Positions 35,241 to 47,759 of a stretch of 64,000 nucleotides of DNA are shown piece after piece. A program made the position numbers and the translations under genes. The DNA is from Amorphophallus konjac (Eukaryota; Streptophyta; Magnoliopsida; Alismatales; Araceae), in assembly GCA_022559845.1 (NCBI GenBank), contig CM040126.1:46308458-46372457 (forward strand), given 5' to 3'. How positions within the stretch are numbered: the stretch's first letter is position 1; the number at the start of each line of letters is the position of its first letter. The notes beneath the pieces were generated by a model, which did not search any database, was not told the origin of the DNA, and saw only the letters and a list, made by a program, of their open reading frames with translations.

Positions 35241-37167
35241 CTCTGATGATCGTGGTAGCTATCATTTCGGTTGCGGAGTTTGATCGATGAGTCCATGATT
35301 TCAGGTGTCGGTCGGTAGTCCTGGCGGCTGATAGGTACTCCCTGCTGCTTGCCTCTCTCGCAGCACCGGGGGAGCTGGTACAGAGCCCCGATCCTCACCT
35401 CTATGGATCCCTGGGCTTTGTCCTCTCTATCTCTCTTTCAGGGTATCTGTCGTCCCCTGCATACATTGATTGCTCGAATGCTTAGGACTCTGATAATCCT
35501 TTGTGATTATACGCGTGCCTGTTTAAGATGGGACGGAGCCAACAAAGCCCCAATCCTCACTGTGGATTTCTGGGCCTTGTTTCCCCCCTCTCTCCCTCGA
35601 TGTCATCGATGGTTTAAACGTCGCGGAGTCCATGATTTTCTTCTCAAATTTCTCAAGCCACTAGGGCCATTGCAGGGATCAGAGTTTGTCGTCTCTCGAT
35701 CTCCTGGATGGTCGGCAATACTGATGGCGTGAAGCCTGTTCCTGAGAGCTCGAAGGCCCGGTGACTCTGATCCCTCGAACCCCTTTCATCTGTGACCCTC
35801 TGTTGTCAACCTAGTAGGCCCCTGGCTCTTTCCTCACTCGCCTCCTGAATCCATTCTCCAGGCCATGTCTAAATCCTGTGAAAAACCCCCAAAATAGGGT
35901 ACCGTAAAACCCCATAGCCCTCACGGTGCTCAAGCCCAACACCTTCTCGGCGTGAATAGTTCCCGACGCGGCGCGCGCCGGGAACTCCCGCGCCGGGAAC
36001 CCTCACGCCGAGAGCCTCCTCTCCCCTTCAACACATGCCGAGAGCCCCCTTCGTGGCGCGCCGGGAACTCCTTTCAGCCCGCGCCGAGAAGCCATGCCAT
36101 ATTTCTGAACCCTCACACCGAGAACCTCTTTCTTCTTGGTCTGAACCTTGATCCCCATATTGTACCCATCCAAGGGATATACGGAGAACACTTGGCATCC
36201 CTCAGGAAATAAATCAATGGGGAGGACCTCCCCTACATTGTTCTGTTCCGATCCGGGTTTCTTTATAACCTTATGGACCTAACGGGCTATGTCACTACAT
36301 GTGCTCCGACGGGTTCCGAAGGAACATAAATCGGTGCTATGGATGTGGGTGATGGCCCCGGGCCTGGTGCCCCCTTCTTTTCCGGCTTTCATCCCGGCAT
36401 CCCGTGGATGATGGCTTATCTCCTCTTGGCATAATCCAGGATAAAGGGGATATGCTGCCAAAATTCATTCGTATCACCTTGAGTGATCATGGTATTCTCT
36501 CCTAACCCCGCTGGCCCACGGAGTTCTGCCCTTGCATGTTCTCCGATGGTCTTCCGAAGGGGGATATCAATAAGACATCACGCCTGCACAGGGTGTGCCA
36601 TGTCGCACCGGTCCTTATCCGGATTCCGGGTTAGATATACCCGACCTTTTTATGGATCCCACCCTGCCGCTGCATGGGTGGTTTCCTATCCCCATCTGGC
36701 ATAGTCCAAGGTAATGGGGACATGCCGCTGGATTTGCTCCGCATTTGATGTATCCTTGCTTCACTCAGGCCATTTAACGCCCTGCTGATGAACCAACCGT
36801 CTCTCTCGTTTGAGTCTTATTTTTGCCGCTACCTTCCTCCTATTTTTGGCGTTTAATCAAGGGTTGTCCTTCTTAGGAAGGGCGTAATTAACGTCATAGC
36901 CTTTATGGTATGATGGACTTCGGGTCCCGACTCGAACTTCACAATCGACTGATTAAAAGTCAGATCGAGCGCACAATAAAATTGTCACCCCGGTGACTGG
37001 CACGCCAATAAATCAATAAATAATCCACATATACTCATATACCTATAAAAAGAAGAGAACGAGAAAGCGCGTTCCACAAGTCTAGCACGCCCGATGGGAC
37101 AAAGTCTCCCTTCATCTCTACGCCAAAAAAAGGAGGCCCAGCGGGCCCCCCTCAAATTTCTGATTCT
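35241..37167 (+). other. U5 and/or leader of V, non-coding with diverged duplications
   Basis: No coding match. Two blocks are duplicated in diverged form: around 35379-35470 and 35533-35610 (AGAGCCCCGATCCTCAC against AAAGCCCCAATCCTCAC), and around 36295-36500 and 36530-36770 (GTTCCGAAGG against TCTTCCGAAGG, then GGCATAATCCAGGATAA against GGCATAGTCCAAGGTAA). A GC-rich cluster of CGCCGGGAACYC and CGCCGAGAGCC repeats lies at 35958-36115. No certain primer site. Confidence 0.6.
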
Positions 37168-40100
37168 GTGCGCTTTCCTTATTTCCAGGAAGCTACAATG
37201 ACTACTGGACTCATGTCCGTGTGCTTCGACCAACAACCGATCGATGTGCATGTCCGAGAGGGTTACCTGGCGGTACCGCTGTCATTCGGGTCAATGCCCC
37301 CTGCTGTCGGACTGCCCAACTGCCTGGGCCTCATCTTCACCGACCTTCTGCAGGTCGACAACAACGAGCAAGGCACTGCTGCAAGTGCCCCGATGAAGAC
37401 TGCTGATAACAAGGGTCGCTTACCAGAGAGGACGACCTCGACAACCGTCGCCTGCTATGTTCACCATGTTCAAAGGAGGGACACGGTCCCCGCTGCTGCC
37501 CAAATGAAGAAAAGAACTAACCGGAGGAGCCGGTATGCTGCTGCCGACCGTCGTCTCTCAAATTCTGGGAGGACGATGATGATGGGTGACGTTAGGGTGA
37601 ACCTCAACGGTCGCCCGAGAGAAGTCCGGCCGGACAGGATTGTCCCGACCGTCCAAATCGACAACAAGTTCCAAGTTCTGGCCACCAGGAGGGCCAACGG
37701 GGAAACTGATGAGAGGAAGCCGCTGGCGCCCAAGCCAGCAAAATATAAACAGGTCTGGCGACCAAAGAAGATTCAGAGCTGGGCCCCAACTCGAGATGAG
37801 GGGAAAGCTACCGAGGATGCTGTTGCCCGCTTCAGGGCAGAAAGCAGAAGAAGAGAAGGAAAAGACATAAGAGATGATGCTGCTGTTTACCCCAGGGCTT
37901 GGGGTAAGAAAGATGAGAAAGAAAATGAAGAAAGAAATCTGACCACTGTTCGCCCCAGGATGAGGGGCAGAAAATATGAGCGGAAGCAAGACCTCTCGGT
38001 CCCCCATCCCAGGGCTGGGGGCAGAAGATGGCAAAGGAAGAACTATGATGCTGCTGCCAACTACTGCCAGGATGGCGACAGAAGATTTGAGAAAGAAGAA
38101 AGAATGGGAACAAGCGAACCAGTCGCTGCTGCCATTCCAAGAAGACCAAGAGCCTGTGCCAGACAGGCTGATATATTTAGATATTCCAAAGCCGCGCATC
38201 TGAATGCTCAGGTGGCAAGACTGGCTCATCAGCAAAGAGGCCAGGAAAGACTGATGCTCCAATCAGAGCCACAAAGGCACAATCAAGAAGAGATGAAGCA
38301 AGTGGCTCAAGACTACTTCCACTACCTGGGGAATTCTGCCCTCGGTCAGCAAAGATTATCCCGTGCCCTGGGCACCGTGGATGAAGAAGAGGAAGAAACC
38401 CTTCAAGAAGTGATGCTCGAAGTCTCCTCCTCCGATTCCAATGATTATGGGGAAGGCCGCAGGGCCGGATATGGGAAAGAAGACCTGTGTGGGGAAGAAC
38501 CTGAAGAAAGAATATCGGTCTTTGACCGACTCAAATATCCCGACCAGGCAAAAAGAAAAGTCTACAGGCAGAAGGGAAAGATGCAGATCTTCACCTGTAA
38601 CATGGCTGGACTTGTCAGGAGGCAAGACATGCTACCAACTCAACCGGACGAGCTACTCAGGCTGGCAACCAGACCCGGGCCTGTCACAAGAAGAGGCCAG
38701 GCGGCAAAAGATAAAATGAAGACTAATGGTGAAGCCTGCAAGATCACCACTATGACGGTTAATGTGGTGACAGCGGAAGAGGGAGATAATCCCTTCATTG
38801 ATGATGCTGAAGGGACTTCAGAAGATATACAGATCCCGTCCACCCTGGATCCCATGATCCAGATGATGTTCAGAAGATACCAGCAGGAGATCAATGCTCT
38901 CAGAAGACAGCTCAATGAGAGACATGAAGCTACACCGGTCTCCAAGCAAGCCGAGCCTGTCGGGCATACTTCCAGCTCAACAGAGACGGCTATCCCAGCT
39001 AATCCTCTCCTGGCTGATAAGGGCAAAGCGCCGAGCCAACCTGTTCCACAGCAAACAGTAGCTCAGCCCTCTGCGTCTCAGACACAGCCTACCGCGCCCA
39101 CCTTGCGCGCCACTGTGATGACAACTCCTCATAGTCAGCAACAAGCTCACTTCTTCCCAGAAGACATAGATCCAGCCGTAGCCCACAAGCTGATGATTGA
39201 AAGAATTGTGGAGATGAAGCTGTCTGAGAAGACTGGCGATGATGTTAGTACCTATGATGTGTACAAGGTGCCATATCCTCCCCAATATGCTGCTAAGAGA
39301 CTACCTCCAGGCGTCAGTAAGCCGCCTAAGTTCAAAAAATTTAATGGCCAGGGCTCCCCCAGAGAGCACATAGCTTACTACACCACAATCATGGGCGACC
39401 TGGCAGTCGACGAAGCTTATCTGCTTAAGTTCTTTGGCTCATCCCTTACTGGGTTAGCCTTTGAATGGTATTCAAGCCTGCCAGCTGGATCGGTGGTTGA
39501 TTGGCCTGATATGCAGAGAAAATTCCGCGACAGATTTCATGTCACTGAAAGAGAAATCACAATAGCAGAGCTATATGCAACCAGGCAGAAGCAAGATGAA
39601 ACTGCACTGGACTACATCAAAAGATGGAGGAACTTAGCCATGAGATGCAGAAGACCCCCCCATCAAGAAGATGCAGTGCAGATATGTAAACAGAGCCTCA
39701 GGAGAGAGGTGCTAGAAAAGATGATCGGTGCAGATGTCAGAACATTTGACCGATTAAACAATATAGTGGCGGAGGTTGAGACGTTCTTGTCCAAACGTCC
39801 AACCGCCAATGTTCCCAATGTGCTGAAAGGTAAATCTAATGATCGACGACCATCACATTCTGAGGCCAACACCGTCGATTTCAGAACCTTCGAGCAGCAG
39901 AAAGGGAAGAAGGGGGCAGATGAAGCTCCCCCGCCTGAGGGTGCAGCAGAAAGAAAAGACAAGGTCTCTCTAAGAGACAAGATGAAGAAGGCTTACTCTT
40001 TTCCAAAGGAGAAGACGGCAGCACTATTTAACTGGGCATATAAGTTCAACAAGGTAACATTGCCTGAGCCGAAGAGACCCGAGGATGCGGCAAAGAAAGA

Positions 40101-43100
40101 TGATCCGCTGTTCTGTCCATTTCACCGTGCGCTGGGGCACGCAATTGAGGATTGTTATGTCTTCAAAGATATCATGGAAGGAATGGTTAAAAAGGGTGAG
40201 CTGCAGCTGGGAGATTATCAGGTAAAGCCGCCTCATCCACATGAGCCTCCGCCCTGGAGAATGGCCGCCAATATGATCTCAGTTTACCAGCAGCTGCCTA
40301 AGGAAGCCGTTGAGGAATGTACCAGGCATACCTATGAAGCTTGTTTCCTCACCCCACTGAAGGATCAGGAGGGATGGCAGACGAAACCCATAAAGAATAG
40401 AAGGAAAACTCCCGCAGCCAGTGCCAGCGGGGTGATTATTCGAGGTGTCACACCAAGGCCTGAACCGCCTCCAGTAAAGCCAGTATGGCGCACAGCTGAG
40501 ACCGGGCCAGTCATCCGGATCCCTACTCACAACCGGAGGAGACAAACTCCCCTACCCGCACATAAAGAAGTAAGTCCTGCAGCCAGGCGTCTACAGCAGT
40601 ATATCAATGAGCTCGATGAATATGAGCAGAAAAAGCCCAAACACCTGCTGGTAAAAGACTGTATACTCTGGGAGCAGCTCGAAGAATTGAAAATTGAAGA
40701 GCAGCCAGAGGCAGAACAAAGAAAAGATGAGACTGAGCCCTTCTGGGGGCAGGAGCTGGCAAAGCCAAATTCCCAGAAGAAGAAGAGACGGCCCAGGTCC
40801 AAAAAGGGAAAGAAAGTCACGACAGTACAATGTAACACCCTGTCAGTGCTCTTTTCCTTGCCCGGGGAGGATGATGAGGCTGAAGCATCAAATGCCCCGC
40901 TAGAAGCCAACCATGCTGAGGCCTCTACCTCAGCCCATGCAACACGTTCTGGGAAAAGATGGGGGCGCCCACCACCAGCTAATCATAACATTATATTCAG
41001 AGGGGAGCAACCCTACCAGATCCCAGAACCAGAGGTACGAGGTGTCCAGGTTCCTCCCCCTGCCAGCTTGTACCAAGAGAAAGAAGAAGCTCCTTCGTTC
41101 CTGGAATTCTTGTCCAGTTTGGAGAATGAGCAATTGGCTCACACTGCTCCAGCTAAAAGCAATAAATGCCAGCAGACTGCAGTTAGGAAGCAGAAGCAGC
41201 ATGAAGAAAATGAAGGAAGTGACCCTCTAGCAAAGCCAGGGGCTGTTGCTACAGAAGAAGCCTCCCGGGAAACAGGGGAAGAGAATGAAACTGGGACTGG
41301 GCAGCAAAGGCCACAGGCACCACATGAACCTCCAAGACCCCGATGGGCAGAAGAAATGAGACTGTCTAATGTCCGGGTAGGCAGTCGAATCATGAAGATG
41401 CTGAAGAAGCTCCCTACCAGGTTCTCCATCTGGGAAATCCTCTCTCTGAGTGAAGAAGCCCGCCAAGCAATTGTGGATGCCTTGCAGTCGCCGGCACAAT
41501 ATGAAGCACTCTTAACAGAAGTGAATTCTGGGCCATCGATCACATTCACGGAAGATGATATGCTAATCCCGAATTCCGGTCATAATAGGCCGCTGTATAT
41601 GAAGGGTTCCCTGAACTGTCAGCCGCTGAGCAGGATACTGATAGATCCCGGGGCTGCTGTGAACATCCTCCCATACCGCATCTATCAGAAATATTACTTT
41701 GATCTGCAGCTTACCAGGGTCAGAGATATGAAAATTGCAGGGTTCAACCAGAAATGTGAAACACCTCTTGGGGTGGCTGATTTCAACCTCACATTGGGCG
41801 ACCTCACTACCGTGGTACGATTTTATGTGATCGATTCCAACACCACGTATAAGGCCCTGCTGGGGAGACCGTGGCTGCATGAATATCAGATAGTGCCATC
41901 CACGCTACATCAGTGCATCAAATACTGCCATGAAGGAAAAGAAGAGAGGGTGTTTGCGGATCTGCATCCCTTCGAAGTATTCGAGTGCCATATGCTCGAT
42001 GCGTCCTACTACACGGAGGTGTCGCGAAAGGGTGAAGAGAAAGAGGCTGTGGTCAGACAGAAAAAGCCGGCGACGAAGGCAAGAGATTGGTCTCCACCGC
42101 CACCAAAGGGCTATATTAAAAAGCATGAGGTAGCTCACATCTCTTATGCCGGTGACTTTGCTCGGATCACCCCTCCTAACATTCACCCGGATGATATCAA
42201 TGAAGAAATGAAAGAAAAGTACACACAAGTGGAGGTGCCGCAGGGTTTATTTAAACCCATCGTCAGCCTTGAATACCAGACGGTGCTACCACTGAAGACT
42301 ATGAAAGTCCCTCGCTTCTGCGAACCTCCTACCATATTCTACACTGGGGAGTCAGTCGAGGAAGATGATCAAGACTGCATGGTCCCTGAAGAGGCTGCAA
42401 ACCAGATGGTGCCGATTACGGGCTTGGACTATACTACCCGACGGGTTTCGCAGATGTTCTCTAAGATGCAGATGCCATCGCTACAGTCTGCCGCCCAGAA
42501 GAAAGCATTCAAGGAGTTATGGGATCCGCCTCGAGATAATAAAGAATTGAGGAAGATCACACAGCACCCGGGACTGGGCTATACTTTACAAGAATACTAT
42601 GAGGCCGAGGTGGATGTCATCTCTACCTTCTACCAGCATGAAGATTCCCCTGGGGTGGGCTACGACCCGTACCCTTCGGAAGATGAAGAAATCATTTATC
42701 AGTCCATAACAGACAATGAAGCCCCAGACAATCAGCCAGGGACGGGAACGTCTGATGAAACAAAGAAAGATTGGTGCTGGGAAGACCTACCTTCCAAAGA
42801 AGATCTGTTCCATGCTGAAGCAAAGTTTAACACGGGAATCCCGGATGAAGACCAAGCAGCCAAAGAGCTGAGGGAATGCTTGGAGTTTGAGCGCATCCTG
42901 GAAGAAGTCCGGGCTCTACAGAATGATGATCTCTCAAGGGAGTCTGCATCAGAAGAGCCTCTAAGGGCGGAAGACTCCGTCTTTGAGTTTCCTGCTGATC
43001 CAGTTACGTCCTCGGGGCACACTGAACAGAATACAACAATTTTGGCCGTATATGATGAGCCAGCACCCGCTGATGACCAATATGATGAAACAGAAAATCA

Positions 43101-46100
43101 TGAAACTGAAGAAGATTATATCCCGGGAGGCTTCATTGACTTGCAAGAAGCCCCGCCCGAGGTCGAAGATGGAGGTCAGGCCACCGTCGATGAGCTTGTA
43201 GAAATAAATCTGGGAACCGCAGATGAGCCAAGGCCGACATTCCTCAGTGCACTGCTGGAGCCAGCTACCAGGGAACAGTATATACAGTTTTTGAAGGAAT
43301 TCCGAGACTGCTTTGCATGGACATATGATGAAATGCCGGGACTGAGTTCTGATGTGGCGCAGCATCGATTGGCAATAAACCCAGAGGCTAACCCTGTAAA
43401 GCAGCCTTCCAGGAGAATGCGTCCTGAACTGATAAATCAGATTAACAAAGAGGTTGACAAGCTGATTGACGTAGGCTTTGTCGAAGAAAACCAGTATACT
43501 ACATGGCTGGCCAATATAGTGCCCGTAAAGAAGAAGAATGGGCAGATCAGAATATGTGTTGATTTCCGGGACCTTAATAAGGCTTGCCCGAAAGATGATT
43601 TCCCGGTGCCAATCACTGAGGTGATGATCGATGCAACTACTGGCCATGAGGCCCTATCATTTATGGATGGGTCATCCGGATACAACCAGATCTGGATTGC
43701 TGAAGAAGACAGAGTGCACACTGCATTCCGCACCCCGAAGGGGATATTCCACTACAAAAGGATGCCGTTCGGCCTCAAGAATGCCGGCGCTACCTATCAA
43801 AGAGCCATGACAAAGATCTTTGATGATTTGCTCTTCAAGAAAGTAGAGTGCTACATTGACGATCTGGTGGTGAAAACCAGCAGAAGAGGAGACCATTTGC
43901 AAGACCTGAGGATGGTGTTCCAGAGGTTGCGCAAATATGAGCTCAAAATGAACCCTATGAAATGCGCCTTCGGCGTGTCCAGTGGAAAATTCCTCGGGTT
44001 TATTGTCCGTCATAGGGGCATTGAAATCGACCCGTCCAAGATTAAAGCTATCCAGGAGCTCCCTCCACCAAGGAATCTGCACGAGTTGAGATCCTTGCAA
44101 GGGCGTCTGGCCTACATTATATCTAATCTATAGGGAAGATGCCACCCCTTTCACAAGCTCATGATGAAAGATGTACCGTTCCTCTGGGACGATGGCTGTC
44201 AGGAAGCTTTTGAGAAGCTGAAAGAATATCTCAAGACCCCTCCAGTGCTGGGGGCACCTATTAAAGGCAGACCTTTAATACTGTACATTGCAGCCACACA
44301 CTGTTCCCTGGGGGCAATGCTGGCACAGATAAATGAAGAAGGCAGAGAACAGGCCTTGTACTACCTAAGTAGGAGGCTGATTAAAACTGAAGAAAGTTAT
44401 AGCTACATAGAAAAGACCTGCTTGGCACTGGTCTTTGCTGTCAAAAAGCTCCGACACTATATGTTGTCACATGAAGTCAGATTGATATCTGCAGCAGATC
44501 CGCTCAAATATATATTGACTCAGCCAGTACTGAAGGGCCGGTTGGGCAAATGGGCAGTAATTCTGATGGAATTCGATATTACCTATACACCCCAGAGGGC
44601 GATAAAAGGACAGGCCGTGGCTGATTTCTTCGCAGAACATCCTGTGCCAGAAAATGATATGCTAGGGACTGAATTACCCGATGATGAGACGCTCGAAGCC
44701 TGCCAGGCTCAGTCAGCTATGTGGCAGTTATTCTTTGATGGAGCATCCAGAACAGAGGCAGACTCCGATGGAAAGACCAGAATGCGGGCCGGAGCCGGTA
44801 TTGTGCTGAGATCACCGGAAGGGGAGGTTGTGCATACTTCCTGTTCTATAAACAAGCCCTGCACCAATAATGAAGCCGAATATGAAGCTCTGATAATCGG
44901 ACTCCATATCAGCCTCAACATGGGTATCCAAATGCTTCAGGTATTCGGGGATTCGATGTTGGTGATAAAGCAAATCCAAGGGGAGTTCGAAGTGCGAAAG
45001 CCAGAACTGAATCCCTATCACCAAAAGGCTGTGAGCCTCATGGCGAAATTCTATCATATTGAGCTCAGGCATGTGGGCCGTGGACATAATGCCCAGGCTG
45101 ATGCACTGGCAAAGCTAGCCAGCTCACTAGCAGTCCCGCCAAATGAGACACTGAACATTGTTGTTATGAACCGGCGGCAAGTCCCCAGTATGCTAGAAGG
45201 GTGCCCCGAAGAAGAAGAAGTCGCTACTGTTAGCATAGAACATGCATCTGACTGGAGACATCACTTGCTACAGTGTTTCCTGCACCAACAGCTACCGCAG
45301 AAAAGAGAAGAGAAGATGAAACTTTTGAGAATCAAAGATTCTTATGAATTCAGAAATGGGACTCTGTTCCGAATAATGGCGAAATGCGCGCAAGAAAATT
45401 CTACTCTGCTGCCTGTCCACTGAGGAAGCTTGGCAAGCGATGAAAGAAGTACATGCTGGGACAGCAGGTGCCCACCAGGCTGGTCCTAAGATGAAGATAG
45501 AAATCAAGAAGCTGGGCTACTATTGGCCCACCATGTTCGAAGACTGCTGTAAATTTGCAAAATCATGCCAGAAATGCCAGGAGCATGCTACTGTGCCTCG
45601 AAGGCCTCCTACGACTCTGTATCCTACAGTTCCCAGTTGGCCGTTTGCGCAATGGGGAACTGATGTAGTCGGTCCACTGTCGACTTCCTCGGCCGGACAT
45701 AAGTACATACTAGCCATAACAGATTACTTCTCCAGATGGGCGGAGGCTATAGCATTAAGAGAAGTGACTGATGAGCTGGTCGCCAGATTCATCAAGCAGA
45801 ACATCATCTTCCGGTTCAGGATCCCCAGCCGAATAATATCTGACAATGGAAGTCATTTCAGAAATCAGAAAGTCTATCGGCTTGCCGAAAAGTATAAGGT
45901 CGAATGGAGGACTTCCACTCCTTACAATCCGCAGGCAAACGGATTGACAGAAGCTTTTAACAAGACTCTCTGCACCTTGCTGGCCAAGGTCGTTGGTTCT
46001 AATAAAAAGGACTGGGAAGAGAAAATGTATGAAGCTCTGTGGGCATACCGCACCGTCTTCAAGACACCTACAGGGTGCTCACCATACTCATTGGTATACG

Positions 46101-46534
46101 GCTCAGAGGCAGTGGTTCCGCTAGAGCTGGAAGTCCCGTCACTCAGAGTGGCAGTCCAATATGAGCTGGCCCGTGGCGAACAAACCAACGCTGAAAGAAG
46201 GTTAGAAGAATTGGCTGAATTGGAAGGAAAGCGCCTCCAAGCTCAGAAGAATATCCAAATGTATCAGGCCCGCATGGCCACCGCATTCAACAAACTCGTA
46301 AAAGGACGAGAATTTAAGAAAGGTGACCTCGTCATGGTCAAGAAAAAAGAAGTCATGGCGTCCAACCCAAAAGGAAAGCTAAATGCTAATTGGGAGGGCC
46401 CTTATGTGATATAGAGGGTCTACGAAGGAGGGGCCTACATGGTTGTTAACCACCGAGGGGAAATCCGATCCTCGCCACTCAATGGTAGGCACCTAAAGCT
46501 GTATCATACTGCACAACCAACATTCCCCGAGTAA
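37168..46534 (+). pseudogene. gag-pol: Gag-pol polyprotein of Tat element V, two in-frame stops and one frameshift
   Basis: Residues 1-715: unrecognised basic, low-complexity extension with repeated PRxxGRK-type segments (about 241-293). Gag core about 718-890; knuckle-like CPFHRALGHAIEDC at about 982; linker; protease with DPGAAVNILP at about 1493 (Pro in place of Ser/Thr) and LLGRPWLH; RT from about 2096 with YIDD at about 2229. A TAG at 44131-44133 ends the first open stretch after 2321 residues; the same frame continues with RNase H (44260-44640) and a second, archaeal-like RNase H (44725-45130; FFDGASR, NNEAEYEAL, HNAQADALAKLAS). A one-base shift near 45390-45415 leads into integrase (HHCC, then D in GTDVVGP, D in SDNGSHF, E in GLTEAFN), which meets TAG 46412-46414 and ends at TAA 46532-46534. 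Confidence 0.92.
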
Positions 46535-46549
46535 TCGGACAAAAGCTAC

Positions 46550-47380
46550 TCCTCCTTGGTTTAGCGGCACTCCGCCCTAACCAAGCTGCCCTCTTCCTCA
46601 GTTTAGCGGCACTCTGCCCTAGCCGAGCTACCCTCTCTCCTTGGTCTAGCAGCACACCGCCCTGGCCAAGCTACCTTTTTCTTGGTTTAACGGCACTCCG
46701 CCCTAATCAAGCTACTCTTCCTTGGTCTAGCGGCACACCGCCCTGGCCAAGCTACCTTTTTCTTGGTGTAACGGCACTCCGCCCTAACCGAGCTACTCTT
46801 CCTTGGTTTAGCGGCACTCCGCCCTAGCCAAGCTACCCTCTTTCTTGGTCTGGCAGCACACCGCCCTGGCCAAGCTACCTTTTTCTTGGTTTAACAGCAC
46901 TCCGCCCTAACCGAGCTACCTTCCTTGGTTTAACGGCACCCCGCCCTAGCCAAGCTACCCTTTTTCTTGGTTTAGCGGCACTCCGCCCTAACCGAGCTAC
47001 CTTCCTTGGTTTAGCGGCACTCCGCCCTAACCGAGCTACTCTTCCTTGGTCTAGCGGCACACCGCCCTGGCCAAGCTACCTTTTTCTTGGTTTAACGGCA
47101 CTCCGCCCTAACCGAGCTACTCTTCCTTGGTTTAGCGGCACTCCGCCCTAGCCAAGCTACCCTCTTTCTTGGTCTGGCAGCACGCCGCCCTGGTCAAGCT
47201 ACCTTTTTCTTGGTTTAGCGGCACTCCGCCCTAACCGAGCTACCCTCTTTTCTTGGTCTGGCGGCACACCGCCCTGGCCAAGCTACCTTTTTCTTGGTTT
47301 AACGGCATTCCGCCCTAGCCGAACTACCCTTCCTTGATCTAGCGGCACTCAACCCTAGCCAAGTCACCCCTTATCGTGAT
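46550..47380. repeat. About 41-bp tandem repeat, roughly 20 units
   Basis: Units contain CTTGGTTTAGCGGCACTCC, then GCCCTAACCGAGCTACC, at intervals of 38-44 bp. Two alternating variants (GGTTTAGCGGCACTCC and GGTCTAGCGGCACACC) suggest amplification of a dimer of about 82 bp in part of the array. Confidence 0.92.
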
Positions 47381-47399
47381 ATAATAACATTCTGACCTG

Positions 47400-47745
47400 T
47401 CACTCTCTAAAAAAAGAGAGAGAAGAAAAGGAAAAAGAAAAAGGGAAGAAGAAAAAGAAGAGATAAAATGGGGTTAAAAATAGAGATACCCCGCCAGGCT
47501 TGTTCAGGCGTTCTGGACAAGGGTAAAAATGGCCAAAACCCAGCTGTGGTGAAAACCCGAAAGGGCACTGCAGGCAAAATCGGGTACCCCGCCACGTGAA
47601 AACCCGAAAGGGCGCGTGGGCAAAAGTAAGAGGGGGCTGGCTCTGGTGAAAACCTGAAAGGGCACTTGGGTCGGTAATGTGGTAACCCAAAGAAAGCCTC
47701 GTCTCCCACCATAAACTCCTCGTCGATCGGCCGGCACCTTGTCCG
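47400..47745. repeat. Direct duplicate block, copy 1
   Basis: AG-rich start, then AATAGAGATACCCCGCCAG, CAGCTGTGGTGAAAACC and several GTGAAAACCCGAAAGGGC phrases. Partner at about 49068-49360. The two copies bracket the 126-bp array. Confidence 0.85.
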
Positions 47746-47759
47746 ATCAACGATTAAAC

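Noticed and set aside
35374..35390. TGGTACAGAGCC as an initiator-Met primer site of V
   Set aside because: One base is missing relative to TGGTATCAGAGC and no LTR end precedes it; it is also part of a local duplication with 35533-35550.
36934..36960. TGGACTTCGGGTCCCGACTC as primer site of V
   Set aside because: It begins with TGG and contains a T-loop-like GACTCGAAC, but I know no plant tRNA with the matching acceptor stem and the preceding bases do not form an LTR end in CA.
37558..38262. 234-codon minus-strand frame opposite the V polyprotein, and many like it to 44100
   Set aside because: Antisense shadows of the long V frame; no start context or domain.
46550..47380. CRISPR-like array of about 41-bp periodic units
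   Set aside because: The whole unit repeats with scattered point changes; there are no unique spacers of constant length, and the context is a plant retrotransposon 3' region.
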